Source of the DNA: Chryseobacterium binzhouense
GTDB taxonomy: Bacteria; Bacteroidota; Bacteroidia; Flavobacteriales; Weeksellaceae
NCBI RefSeq assembly: GCF_007474545.1
Contig: NZ_VKOG01000002.1
Location: forward strand, 372,001 to 436,000
Direction: 5' to 3'
Length of the DNA: 64,000 nt
The translations under genes were made by a program, and so were the position numbers. The notes under the pieces are model-generated. The model was not told the origin of the DNA and did no database searches. It was given only the letters and a program-made list of their open reading frames with translations. How positions within the stretch are numbered: the stretch's first letter is position 1; every line of letters begins with the position of its first letter. Below are positions 42,280 through 51,769 of the stretch, piece after piece.

Positions 42280-45200
42280 CTACCTTCTTCGGACAACATT
42301 CTGAAAATTATCTAAGTAAATATTCTCTTTTTGGTTTAATACTTTATCTATAAAATCTACTGTTGTTAAATTGTTATATAAAACTGTATTTTCCCTCGCT
42401 CTTTCTCTCACATAATTTCTATTTTCATTCGCTTTAAGCTGTTCCTCTTTTTCTATTCTGTATTGAACTACTAAATTTTCTCTAACTGCTGGAAGCTCTT
42501 CCAGCTTTTTATCCAGTTCCGCAATTTTATCTTCAGTCATTTTGGTTTGATATTCAATTTGAGTAACATCTATTCCTTTCTGAGCTAAATTTTCAATTAC
42601 TTCTTGTACTTGAACTTTATGAAGTTCAATTGTTTTTTGATATGATGGTAATTGGGTTGCCCAATATTCAGCATTTGCATCGCCATTTTTCGAATAGCCT
42701 TCAATTCTATTATATGAATGCTCGGCTTGGGTTACCAATTCTTTTACTTTCAAAACATCTTCATATTTTCTCAGAACAAATGCACTATCGGCCAAATGTT
42801 TATTTTTTTCACTTTCAATCTTCTTTTTAATGAGTTCGATTTCGATATTGGCTCTGGTTTCGGGATTGGTAATGATGGAGGTTTTTAATTCTTGAGTCCT
42901 GATGTCTGAAATATCCAAAACATCGGCTCCTTTTTTCATTGCTTCTAAATATCTTGCCTGTTTGGATTGCAGTTTTTGAAGCATAAACACATCAATACTG
43001 TCATTGGTCAGCATAAAATTAACCCGCACATTTTCGTTCTTGTTTCCTTGCCTCCAGGCTCGTCCTTCCACTTGTCGGAGTGACGTAAAATTATATGGCA
43101 ACGTAAGCATATAAACATCGGTTGTGTTTTCCTGAAGGTTCATTCCTTCCTGAATGGCTTCACTTCCAATAACTACTTTTATTTTTCCTTCATTAAAATC
43201 ATTTTGAATAGAAATTCTTTGGTTTTTATTGGTCGCCCCGGTAATGATTCCGATTTCTTCGGGTTTGTAACCAATTTCTGTTATGAGATATTCTTTTATT
43301 TTTGGAAACTGAGCAACTGCTAATTCAGAATACACAATTTGTCCTGAGTCAGGAAGATCTTTTTTGTTCTGCCTTATCAAATCCATCGTGTCTTTTAACT
43401 TCGGAGAATTTTCTATGAATTTTTTTATTGAAGGTTCTTCGCCATCATAAAATGGCGATAAATACGGTGAAATAGCAATCAATCTGGCATTGAGAATATG
43501 TGTTAAAATTGCTCCTTTTTCAGTCTCACTGAAATTTTCATTGAGCAGCTCATACTGTTCTCTTGTGAGATCATTCTGTTCAATTTTATATTCTTTGTTA
43601 ATTTTGTTGGGACGAATTAATTCAGGATTGTCTTCTTCTCCTTTTATATCAATGAATTCCGAAAGTAATTGTTGAAACAGCGAATTATTTTTAAATCTCC
43701 GAACGTTGGCTTTAAATTTCACATCACCCTTTGCATCAATTTCCATATCATTATCCGCTTCCATAAAGGTCTCGAAGAAAGTATTGACGTTGAAATATCC
43801 CGATTCTTCTAATCTTTTATTTGCTATTAAAGAAAGAATGGAATAATATTCCAAAGGCTTGTTGGTAAAAGGCGTTGCGGAAAGCAAGGTCACATTTCTT
43901 CCGTCGTTTTTGTCTTGAATGTACTGAGCTGCCATCCAGGTATTGATTCCCAGTTTGGAAGTCTGTTGGTTTTGACTTCTAAAATCGGACGCAAATCTTC
44001 GGTCCTCAATTTTTACTTTTCCTACAATATGATTGGCATTGTGAACTTCGTCGTAAGTCAAATGGTCGAATCCAAAATCTTCCCAGTCATAGATTTTACC
44101 ACGCTTCATTTTTCCCTCAATCTCCTTTTCTTTCTGAAACTCAATTTGGAGGTCTCTTTCGGTATTGGTAACGCCCTTCATTTCACTTGCAGAGATGTAA
44201 CTGAATTTTGACGAAAGTTCTTCGGTTATTTCTGATGAAAATCCAATATTGTTAAAACCTTCATAAGTAACGATGGTTATTTCTCCGTCTTTATTATCAA
44301 ATTTTGAAAGGTCATAATCTTTCCCCAAATTCCCTAAAACATTAACTTTCGCGTTGGGAATCGTTTCAAAAATCGTTTCCACCCATTGTTTCATAATGCT
44401 GTCATTCGGAACTACGATGATTGGTCTTTTCGCATTTCCTCTTTCCATTGCTTCGTGCATTGAAAGGATTCCGGACAATGTTTTTCCATAACCCACTTCG
44501 TGCGCTAAAAGTCCTACGCCTTTTGTGGTCTGTCTTCCGATTCCCGCCTTCTGAACCTCTGCTAATCTAAATTCCTTTCCTTTGAAATTCTTATGAATCT
44601 TTGAAAACAATGGGAATTTAGAATAATCCGGAACGTGGATGTTATTGTAATTGCGGTTAAAATCTTTTACAAAACGAGTTCTAATGTCATCTGATAATTC
44701 TTCACGTACAAATTTGTAAAACAAATCATTCGCAGCAGCTTTTCGTCTTTCTCTGACTAACGCATTTCGCTCTTTATCGCTTCCTGTAACCGTTTCATTA
44801 TCTACAAAGCTTCGCACTTCCCAAGCTGAAGAACCCGCAAAGGCTTCACTTGACAAAGTGCCTACAAAGTCTTTGAATCTTTCCGCAAGATTGTAATCTA
44901 CAATGACTGATTCGGTACGTTTTGTAATATGATTATATTGGTCTTTTTCTATTTGGCCTAACTCAAATTTGTGCACGAACTCGTGGTTCGGACTGATATA
45001 AATTTCATCTAAAGATTTCGCTTTTGGTAGAACATTTTCTAATAATGCTTTTTGTTTTTCGTACTGATTTTCCGTTCCACCAACAGCATTTTTATCTGCA
45101 AAATCTTTTTCGAGCTGCTCTAACTTCGCATAAATATTTCCTTCTGCATAATAAAAATCGTGAATCCAAACTCCATCAGAATAATTTGAAAATTTGGAAT

Positions 45201-47439
45201 GTTTTTCGTGATTGTTGAGCGTTCCATCGTAAGATGTATCTCTGAATGCTTCAATTTGTTCTTTCGTAATGTTTGAACTATTTTGCAAGGAAGTATTTAC
45301 AATTTCATCCTGTTTGGAGAATTGATATTTTAAAATTCCTTTCTTTATGGAAGGCTCCGTTTGGACTTTATATTCATTCTCAGTTCTCGTATTGTGAATA
45401 GAAATTATTCTATCACTTTTTTCTATCAATTCTTTTAATTTTTCTTCTGAAAACGATGCTGGTTTTGTGATTAAATCTTCGCGCAGTTTTTCATACTTTC
45501 TTATTTCAGTCGTAATGGTGGGAGATTTAAACTTGATGTTATTGAGTTTAGAAAGTACCAATTCAATTTTTTCTTGAGTTTCTGTTAAATTCAACTCATC
45601 TATTTTCTCCGCAATAATTTCTTTTTTTACAGGAACTTTTGTAACAGAATTGGACTCAGTATTTTCTAAAAACAAATCTTCAAAAAGATTTCCGATTCTC
45701 TCGGTTTCTTTTTTATTTTTAAATTGTTCAATCTTAAAGAGAGCTTCATCCAAATTTCCGTGGATATAATTTTCCAAACGCCCAAAACGATTGGTTTTCT
45801 CACGGTTTTCCCCGAGAACTCTTGTGTGATTATTTTCAAAATATTTGGAAATATCCGCAGAAATCTGGTGATTGTTTTTTTTGAGAATGATAATATCCGT
45901 TCCGATTTGTGTTCCTGCAAAAGCGCCATTGGGTAAACGGAAACCTTCCAAAACACTAGCATTCTGTAAATTCTTTTGTCGGTTGAGCCAACCTGATGGA
46001 AGAACCATCGCCAAAACGCCGTTGGGTTTCAAAGAATCTAATGACCGTTTAACAAAATAATCTTCGTATTTTGAAATTTTAGGTTCTTCGCCTAATCCTT
46101 TGTAAAGCCCACGATGTTCGCCATAAGGCGGATTTCCGATGACCAAATCATATCTTTCTGAAAAATCTTTTGAGTCTTTTTTATTACCTCTGTCATCAAT
46201 AAATTCAGTTTCAAACGAACGAAGGTTGATCTCGACTTCGGGATGTAGAATTTTTGCAATTTTCGCCGTGGTTTCGTTGATTTCAAAGCCTGTAATTTTA
46301 GAATTTACAGATAATTCGCGAGTGGCATAGATAAAATTTCCTGTACCAACGCTGGGTTCTAAAACAGAAATTCCTTTTTGAGTTTTGAAATGGTCTTTGA
46401 TTAAATTGCGGACTGCATCGACAATTTTATCTTGTGTGTAATATTCATCTAAAATCCCTCTGCCTTCTTTTGCGGTTCCGCCACTTTGGAATTGATTGCA
46501 GATTTCTTTTAAATCATCCGTGACTTTCAGATTTTCTTTGAGAAGAATTCTGTTGTCATTAGAAACAAAACAAGCTGCAGAAACTACTTCCGCAACTTGT
46601 TCATTATTAAGTTTTCGCCCTTTATATTTTGAAATGAGAACATCTAGCTCTACCTTATTTGTTGAATTTTCACTTACCTCGGAAGGTCTTCTATCGGATC
46701 TTCTTCTATCGGATATAGCTCTCCCGGATACGATTCCGCCCAAGGAATATTCTCTTCCCTCATTTTTTTCATCATTTTGCGGTTGTGTTCCTCCATTGGA
46801 TCCTCTTCCTCGGTTTCGGTTTCCCAAATCGCTCCGTTCTGTGCCTGCAAGTCCATTTCCAGCATTGTTGCTGCCCACTGCTTGTCCGCTTTCGTAACTT
46901 CCGTTTTGCTCGGATTGGATTTTTGAGCCAAGTTCTCCAGTGTTTTGTTCAGGTGTTCCGTTTCCCACTTGCTGAGGATCGGATGTTGTTCCGGATTCAA
47001 TTGCATTGCTTTCATTTTCAGAAATTTTTGGTTCAACTAAATTAGTATTTTTATCTTGAAAATTGAGTTTATTCTCTAAATATTCGGTCAGGTCTTGATT
47101 CCCATTTTCAGAAATTTCATACAACGGACGAACGTCTTTGATATTTTTGCCATTAAATTCTGTAAGAATTTTTCTGGTTATTGCATTTCCTGTTCTGTCC
47201 CCGCTCAGACATAAAAACATTTTGCCATCATAATTCTGGTATCTATTGAGGAACTTTTTGCTATTGGAACCGGAATTTAAGGTAATAATTGTTCTATTAT
47301 TGACTTGCTTGTTCAATTGAAGAAGCTCCAAGAATGAAAGCATATCCTTACTGTTTGTGAAAACAATAAGTTCCTTTTTATTTCCTTCAACTACAGAAAT
47401 GTCATCATTTATCTCATTAAAAAAATCTTCATCTTTCAC
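42280..47439 (-). CDS. Toprim / N6-adenine methylase / SNF2-like helicase fusion (DarB-like)
   Basis: 1719 aa. Domains in order: Toprim-like fold (about 22-122, FLCLSGDRTGN in place of DxD); a low-complexity Gly/Asn/Arg/Glu linker (about 140-260); adenine methylase with motif I LEPSVGTGNF (about 360) and motif IV NPPY (436-439). A long middle region follows, then a superfamily 2 helicase (VGYGKTLSG near 983, DEVH near 1130, RAWRQG near 1465) and a coiled-coil tail. No nuclease motif is visible. The methylase plus helicase layout recalls phage P1 DarB antirestriction proteins. It overlaps the lipoprotein gene by 4 nt. Confidence 0.88.
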   Translation of the reverse strand: MKDEDFFNEINDDISVVEGNKKELIVFTNSKDMLSFLELLQLNKQVNNRTIITLNSGSNSKKFLNRYQNYDGKMFLCLSGDRTGNAITRKILTEFNGKNIKDVRPLYEISENGNQDLTEYLENKLNFQDKNTNLVEPKISENESNAIESGTTSDPQQVGNGTPEQNTGELGSKIQSEQNGSYESGQAVGSNNAGNGLAGTERSDLGNRNRGRGSNGGTQPQNDEKNEGREYSLGGIVSGRAISDRRRSDRRPSEVSENSTNKVELDVLISKYKGRKLNNEQVAEVVSAACFVSNDNRILLKENLKVTDDLKEICNQFQSGGTAKEGRGILDEYYTQDKIVDAVRNLIKDHFKTQKGISVLEPSVGTGNFIYATRELSVNSKITGFEINETTAKIAKILHPEVEINLRSFETEFIDDRGNKKDSKDFSERYDLVIGNPPYGEHRGLYKGLGEEPKISKYEDYFVKRSLDSLKPNGVLAMVLPSGWLNRQKNLQNASVLEGFRLPNGAFAGTQIGTDIIILKKNNHQISADISKYFENNHTRVLGENREKTNRFGRLENYIHGNLDEALFKIEQFKNKKETERIGNLFEDLFLENTESNSVTKVPVKKEIIAEKIDELNLTETQEKIELVLSKLNNIKFKSPTITTEIRKYEKLREDLITKPASFSEEKLKELIEKSDRIISIHNTRTENEYKVQTEPSIKKGILKYQFSKQDEIVNTSLQNSSNITKEQIEAFRDTSYDGTLNNHEKHSKFSNYSDGVWIHDFYYAEGNIYAKLEQLEKDFADKNAVGGTENQYEKQKALLENVLPKAKSLDEIYISPNHEFVHKFELGQIEKDQYNHITKRTESVIVDYNLAERFKDFVGTLSSEAFAGSSAWEVRSFVDNETVTGSDKERNALVRERRKAAANDLFYKFVREELSDDIRTRFVKDFNRNYNNIHVPDYSKFPLFSKIHKNFKGKEFRLAEVQKAGIGRQTTKGVGLLAHEVGYGKTLSGILSMHEAMERGNAKRPIIVVPNDSIMKQWVETIFETIPNAKVNVLGNLGKDYDLSKFDNKDGEITIVTYEGFNNIGFSSEITEELSSKFSYISASEMKGVTNTERDLQIEFQKEKEIEGKMKRGKIYDWEDFGFDHLTYDEVHNANHIVGKVKIEDRRFASDFRSQNQQTSKLGINTWMAAQYIQDKNDGRNVTLLSATPFTNKPLEYYSILSLIANKRLEESGYFNVNTFFETFMEADNDMEIDAKGDVKFKANVRRFKNNSLFQQLLSEFIDIKGEEDNPELIRPNKINKEYKIEQNDLTREQYELLNENFSETEKGAILTHILNARLIAISPYLSPFYDGEEPSIKKFIENSPKLKDTMDLIRQNKKDLPDSGQIVYSELAVAQFPKIKEYLITEIGYKPEEIGIITGATNKNQRISIQNDFNEGKIKVVIGSEAIQEGMNLQENTTDVYMLTLPYNFTSLRQVEGRAWRQGNKNENVRVNFMLTNDSIDVFMLQKLQSKQARYLEAMKKGADVLDISDIRTQELKTSIITNPETRANIEIELIKKKIESEKNKHLADSAFVLRKYEDVLKVKELVTQAEHSYNRIEGYSKNGDANAEYWATQLPSYQKTIELHKVQVQEVIENLAQKGIDVTQIEYQTKMTEDKIAELDKKLEELPAVRENLVVQYRIEKEEQLKANENRNYVRERARENTVLYNNLTTVDFIDKVLNQKENIYLDNFQNVVRRR

Positions 47440-48116
47440 TTTTTTCTGTTTTTTATGAAGTGGTTAAATTCAAAAATTTCTTTGGCTTCACTGTCCCAGT
47501 TTTTTCTTGATATTAATTGAAGCGTCACGAATATGTCCGTCTTTTTATTGTAAGAATCAATCCTTTCGAGCCTTCCGTGGTAGTCCTTTTCCGCGTGTTT
47601 GTAAATAGAGTACGGTAAAATAGTATCCGTTGGATAAATGTAAAACCGGGTGTACATCCAAGGTGAGTTGATTTCAAATCGTTTGTATTTTTTCTTAAAC
47701 AAAACCGTATCATTCAGATTTTTTCTGTTTCTGTAATTGGGGATTTTTTCCTGAGAAAACAATGTTCCTCCTTTTTTCTTTTCAACCGAAAGCGGCTTTT
47801 GTTTCTTTATGATGTCTGACAGAATAATTTTGCCGGGATTTTCATTTTCAATAGTATAGCACAATGAATCTTTAATGAAATAAATCTGTTGGGTTATTTC
47901 GGGAGCATCAACATCCGGAATCCTTTCTATTATGGAATCTCCTGAATAATTAAGGCTTGACAAATGAAAACTTTGGATATTGTTCAGATTTTTGGAAACA
48001 TCAAAATATACATTGGAGACAACATCGATTCCTCCTTTTTCGGATTTGATTTCTTTGTGGCAGGAAGTGCTTACAAAAAGAAAAAACAAGCTGGGTAGTA
48101 TTAAAAGTTTTTTCAT
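47436..48116 (-). CDS. ICE-encoded lipoprotein of unknown function
   Basis: 226 aa with a lipobox FVSTSC near residue 19. The rest is a soluble domain with beta-rich sequence and several aromatic residues (YKRFEINSPWMYTRFYIYP). No family was recognised. It lies between the 663-aa protein and the methylase-helicase and overlaps the latter by 4 nt, so it is translated as part of the conjugative operon. It could be a surface-exclusion or entry-type lipoprotein, which is speculation. Confidence 0.65.
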   Translation of the reverse strand: MKKLLILPSLFFLFVSTSCHKEIKSEKGGIDVVSNVYFDVSKNLNNIQSFHLSSLNYSGDSIIERIPDVDAPEITQQIYFIKDSLCYTIENENPGKIILSDIIKKQKPLSVEKKKGGTLFSQEKIPNYRNRKNLNDTVLFKKKYKRFEINSPWMYTRFYIYPTDTILPYSIYKHAEKDYHGRLERIDSYNKKTDIFVTLQLISRKNWDSEAKEIFEFNHFIKNRKK

Positions 48117-48195
48117 AGATATAGGGTTTAAAAAAGCGGCAGCCTAATTAATTTGACTTACCGCTGGGAAATAAATGATTGGTTGTAAGTGTTAT

Positions 48196-50178
48196 CTATC
48201 GTTTAATACTTTGTTCTTTCACGTTATTTTTTTCGTGCTTGTTGTCTTGTTCCAAACCTTCTAAAGGCTTGTTGGTATTGATTCTGTTCATATCAGAATC
48301 ATACAGATTCAGATTTTTGTATTGCGGATTCAGCACCGCTTTGCCTTCTATTACTTTATCATCCAATTCAAATTTTACCTTCACGATATTTCCTTTTTCC
48401 AAAGATTTTATGGTACTTTCCTTCCATTCCGGCTTATCGAAGATCAGTTTGGATTTTTCTACGATCTGAGCCGTATCAACTCCATAATTTTTGTAAAAAT
48501 TCTGGAAATTGTAATTTCCTTTTTCGGTTTTGGGTTCGTTAAAATTCAGTTTGGCAAATGCAGGTTCTATTTTTTCTGTTTTCGGATTGTGAAATTGTAT
48601 TTTTACCGTACGCCCTTCCAAAAGGTTGACTGCTTCTTTAGCAGTAAATGTATTCACCCTGTTAACAGGAAAATTGTGGGAGATAACGTCGCCATTTGCT
48701 TTAGTGAGTTTAGCATTATAAAAATTCATAAAGACACTTCCATTTTCTATCTTATTGAATTTTAACGTGAATTCCATTTCATTTCCGGGCATCGTTTTGT
48801 CGGAAGTGGTTTTAATTTCGAACTCTTTTTCGGGAGCATTAATTCCGTTTTCTAAATCTTTGTGCAGTTGTTCTCCTTCTCCGAAACCAAGATATTTTAA
48901 TTGAAATTTCGGATACTGAGATGGTTCATATTCGTTCTGTGTTTCCATAATGTTTGGGGTTTGATTGTTAAATTTTATATCATTCATTGTTAATATTCTG
49001 TTTCTTGAAAAAACATTTTCATCCAGATAATTTTTTAGAATTTCACCGCTATCCAATAATTCGTAGGATTCCCCATATAGCTGTTTTTCCAATAGGCCGA
49101 AAGCCAATTCGTATTTGTCATTTTTTGACAACGTATGACCATCAATAACATTTGGGATTGTGTCCATTTGTGCCTTTGTAAGAGAATAATCTCCATCTGT
49201 TGTTCCGAATTCCATTTTCTCTGAATAAGCTTTTCTTTGGCTCGCTGTGATCTGCAAGTTCTCCAGTATGAATTCGTTTTCTTTCATAAAGATCCTGTAT
49301 TTGAGAATATCATTTTTTTCCTCTTCGGAAAGTTTCGGATAAAGATTATTTTGCACCGCTTTTGCTTTTAAGTCGTTTTCGACATAGCTTTTGAATTCGT
49401 TCAAACTTTTTGGAGCATCATAAAAATCTCTCATACCTGTCCATTCTCGCCGACCGTACGGTAATGTATATTCCTGAGTTTGCAGATCATAGCTGTAATA
49501 CCTATGACCGCTTGGACTCTTCAGCGAGCCACTCCCATCATCGTAATCGTTCCAGGTCCAGCCGTCCGGAAGGTCAGATGCAGGGGTTAAATTTTCTTCA
49601 AAGCCTTCATCTGAAAAAAAGTCTGCATTTTCTTCCAGATCAGTCATTTCAATTTGATGAACCCCTTCTAATGATAACTTTACAGCTTCAACTTCATAAT
49701 TTCGATAATGATGAGCTTGCTTTTCATCAATTTGCGTATAGGTCAATCCGGAACTTAAATCAGTTTTTTTCTCCAATTCCTGAGCCCAGAGATCAGAGAG
49801 AAATTTCTGTTTTATGGACTCATTACTTATAGCAATTTCAGTAGACTCCCTGTTATTTTGCAAAATCAAATGTTTATTGGCTAGTTGCTGCTTTTCAATA
49901 AATCTGACTAATTCAGCGGTAGTATTAAATTTATCCTCAATAGGGAAACCCTGATTTGAATTGAAAAATGTTTTCAATGTAAAATTTGAACCTTGAATAA
50001 ATTCTTTTCCCTTAGATTGATGAATTGCCATAAACTTTTTCTCTCTATCGGTAAACAGCCTCTCTCCGTCCCGAAAAAACTGTTCAGGTGAAGTGTTTTC
50101 AATTTCCTTCACAAAATTTTTATAAGCCTTCGTTCTGGGAACTATATTCTTATCAAACCAGGTTAGATTGTCTTCCAT
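48196..50178 (-). CDS. large ICE protein of unknown function (DUF3945/4099-like tail)
   Basis: 660 aa from the ATG at 50178; a GTG three codons earlier is possible. There is no signal peptide or membrane helix. The C-terminal 230 residues (KFQLKYLGFGEGEQLHKDLE, then NFPVNRVNTFTAKEAVNLLEGRTV) have the style of DUF3945/DUF4099-type proteins carried by Bacteroidota conjugative elements. A segment near residue 215 is WW-domain-like (see findings). Cytoplasmic location and a role in DNA processing or establishment are guesses. Confidence 0.6.
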   Translation of the reverse strand: MEDNLTWFDKNIVPRTKAYKNFVKEIENTSPEQFFRDGERLFTDREKKFMAIHQSKGKEFIQGSNFTLKTFFNSNQGFPIEDKFNTTAELVRFIEKQQLANKHLILQNNRESTEIAISNESIKQKFLSDLWAQELEKKTDLSSGLTYTQIDEKQAHHYRNYEVEAVKLSLEGVHQIEMTDLEENADFFSDEGFEENLTPASDLPDGWTWNDYDDGSGSLKSPSGHRYYSYDLQTQEYTLPYGRREWTGMRDFYDAPKSLNEFKSYVENDLKAKAVQNNLYPKLSEEEKNDILKYRIFMKENEFILENLQITASQRKAYSEKMEFGTTDGDYSLTKAQMDTIPNVIDGHTLSKNDKYELAFGLLEKQLYGESYELLDSGEILKNYLDENVFSRNRILTMNDIKFNNQTPNIMETQNEYEPSQYPKFQLKYLGFGEGEQLHKDLENGINAPEKEFEIKTTSDKTMPGNEMEFTLKFNKIENGSVFMNFYNAKLTKANGDVISHNFPVNRVNTFTAKEAVNLLEGRTVKIQFHNPKTEKIEPAFAKLNFNEPKTEKGNYNFQNFYKNYGVDTAQIVEKSKLIFDKPEWKESTIKSLEKGNIVKVKFELDDKVIEGKAVLNPQYKNLNLYDSDMNRINTNKPLEGLEQDNKHEKNNVKEQSIKR

Positions 50179-50195
50179 TTTTTCCACCTATTAAG

Positions 50196-50903
50196 CTATC
50201 TTCTAAAACCTCTTGACTTTGGTATTTCCTCGTCCTGCTCTTGGCTTTCCTCATCTCTCATTCGATTGGCATCCTGATAGACATCAGGGTCGTTCACATT
50301 TAGTTGTAAATCTGATTTTTCCTGCTTTTGAGAGTGATTTTGCTTTTCAGAGATTCCAGCAACTGTATTAAATTCTTTGGATACAATATTCAAATCATTC
50401 GTAATTTCTTTTGCCATTTCTGGGAACTGAACAATTTTATCTTGCAGAAAAGATTTAAGTTTTAGAAGTTCTGCTATGTAACGGTTAAGTTCTTCTGTAT
50501 TTTTTTTATCTGCAATAATTGCGGTCAATTCTCTTGCATTTTTAATGAAATCAAATTCAACTACTTTTTCGGTCTCTTTGTCAAAAATGAAAGCTTTTTT
50601 TTCGAAACTCAGTTCATTTTCAGATTTAGAAACATTCTTGACATCAGTATATTGAATATTATTTTTACTGTTTTCGAGGATGTCAGAAATACTTTTATCT
50701 CTTTCCAAAAAGATGACCTTCAGTTTAGTATTATTATCAGTCAGCTGAAAAGTCGCCCTGTTTTTGTCGTGGTCTGCAACGATGGTATATCCTTGCAGAA
50801 ATTTCTGAACATCCTCTATATTTAGCTTTTTAGAGAAAGAATTATCCTCATTAATAATTCCGTATTTTTTCAGTTCATCGGTAGGTAAGGTTATGTTATT
50901 CAT
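50196..50903 (-). CDS. ICE protein of unknown function (DUF4099-like)
   Basis: 235 aa, soluble and highly charged. The N-terminus NNITLPTDELKKYGIIN, then FLQGYTIVADHDKNRATFQL, resembles the start of DUF4099-type proteins of Bacteroidota mobile elements. The C-terminus is low-complexity (DANRMRDEESQEQDEEIP then KSRGFRR). Its first bases overlap the end of the M23 peptidase gene by 8 nt. Confidence 0.6.
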   Translation of the reverse strand: MNNITLPTDELKKYGIINEDNSFSKKLNIEDVQKFLQGYTIVADHDKNRATFQLTDNNTKLKVIFLERDKSISDILENSKNNIQYTDVKNVSKSENELSFEKKAFIFDKETEKVVEFDFIKNARELTAIIADKKNTEELNRYIAELLKLKSFLQDKIVQFPEMAKEITNDLNIVSKEFNTVAGISEKQNHSQKQEKSDLQLNVNDPDVYQDANRMRDEESQEQDEEIPKSRGFRR

Positions 50904-51768
50904 TGTATGTTGCTATTAAATTGTTTACTTTTATGAGGTCATTTAAAAAATGAGAAGGATTGATGTTTTGTCCGAATTCTTTCACCGAAAAATGCAGATG
51001 TGGTCCTGTGGAGTTTCCGGTATTCCCGCTTTTTCCGATGACAAATCCAGCTTTTACTATTTCTCCAGCTCGATAATACATTTCTGAAAGATGTAGATAG
51101 GAAGTTTCGAAACGGTTAAAATGTTTTACCTTTATGAAATTCCCTCCGCCTTTAGAATCCCAACCGGTTGCTGCAACAATTCCATCCATTACAGAATAGA
51201 CATTCTCATAACTGGCTTTAAGGTCGATGCCGTTGTGCGTTTTTTTTGTTCCGAAAATAGGATGAGTTCTTGTCCCATAAGAAGATGTAATGGTGATCTT
51301 GTTTTTAAGAGGCATTACAATTTTTGAAAAAGATGCTGCAGGTTCGTCTACAAAATCATACGTTGTAAAAAAGTTTTGTTTTTTTGATGCTTTCTTTGTT
51401 TCTTCTACTCTATTTTGTGCTTGCAGCATCAAAGAATCTTTCAGTTTTTCAAACTCATTTTTTCGTATTTCTTTTACACTGCTATACTCTTTAATCAGTG
51501 TTTTCAGTGAATCTATTTGACTCGTTAACCACTTCGTCGAACCTTTGGTTTCATTTTTTAAATCTGATTTTGTGGTGATATTTAAAACTTGCTTCCAAGA
51601 TTTCTTAGCCTTCTTTTGTTTTACCTTATCTTCAATATTAGATTTTTCGGATACCTTTGGATTTTCAGATTTTTTCGGTATTGTTGGTGTAATCGTATTG
51701 AATTGGGCAAAGCATAAGCAGCTGTAAAACAGCGCCATCAATGTAAATGTGTATTTTAGTTTTTTCAT
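50896..51768 (-). CDS. M23 family metallopeptidase (LytM-type)
   Basis: 290 aa from the ATG at 51768, which begins a signal peptide (MKKLKYTFTLMALFYSCLCF). An N-terminal coiled coil (about 45-130) is followed by the peptidase domain: SSYGTRTHPIFGTKKTHNGI, then D of the HxxxD pair, and GPHLHFSV with the second HxH. These are the zinc ligands of lysostaphin-like peptidases. In a conjugative operon it should open peptidoglycan for the mating channel. It begins 1 bp after the coupling-protein stop. Confidence 0.88.
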   Translation of the reverse strand: MKKLKYTFTLMALFYSCLCFAQFNTITPTIPKKSENPKVSEKSNIEDKVKQKKAKKSWKQVLNITTKSDLKNETKGSTKWLTSQIDSLKTLIKEYSSVKEIRKNEFEKLKDSLMLQAQNRVEETKKASKKQNFFTTYDFVDEPAASFSKIVMPLKNKITITSSYGTRTHPIFGTKKTHNGIDLKASYENVYSVMDGIVAATGWDSKGGGNFIKVKHFNRFETSYLHLSEMYYRAGEIVKAGFVIGKSGNTGNSTGPHLHFSVKEFGQNINPSHFLNDLIKVNNLIATYNE

Positions 51769-51769
51769 T

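Noticed and set aside
42280-47439. Type I or IIG restriction-modification enzyme
   Set aside because: Methylase and helicase motifs exist but no nuclease motif or specificity subunit is visible. The DarB-like layout fits better.
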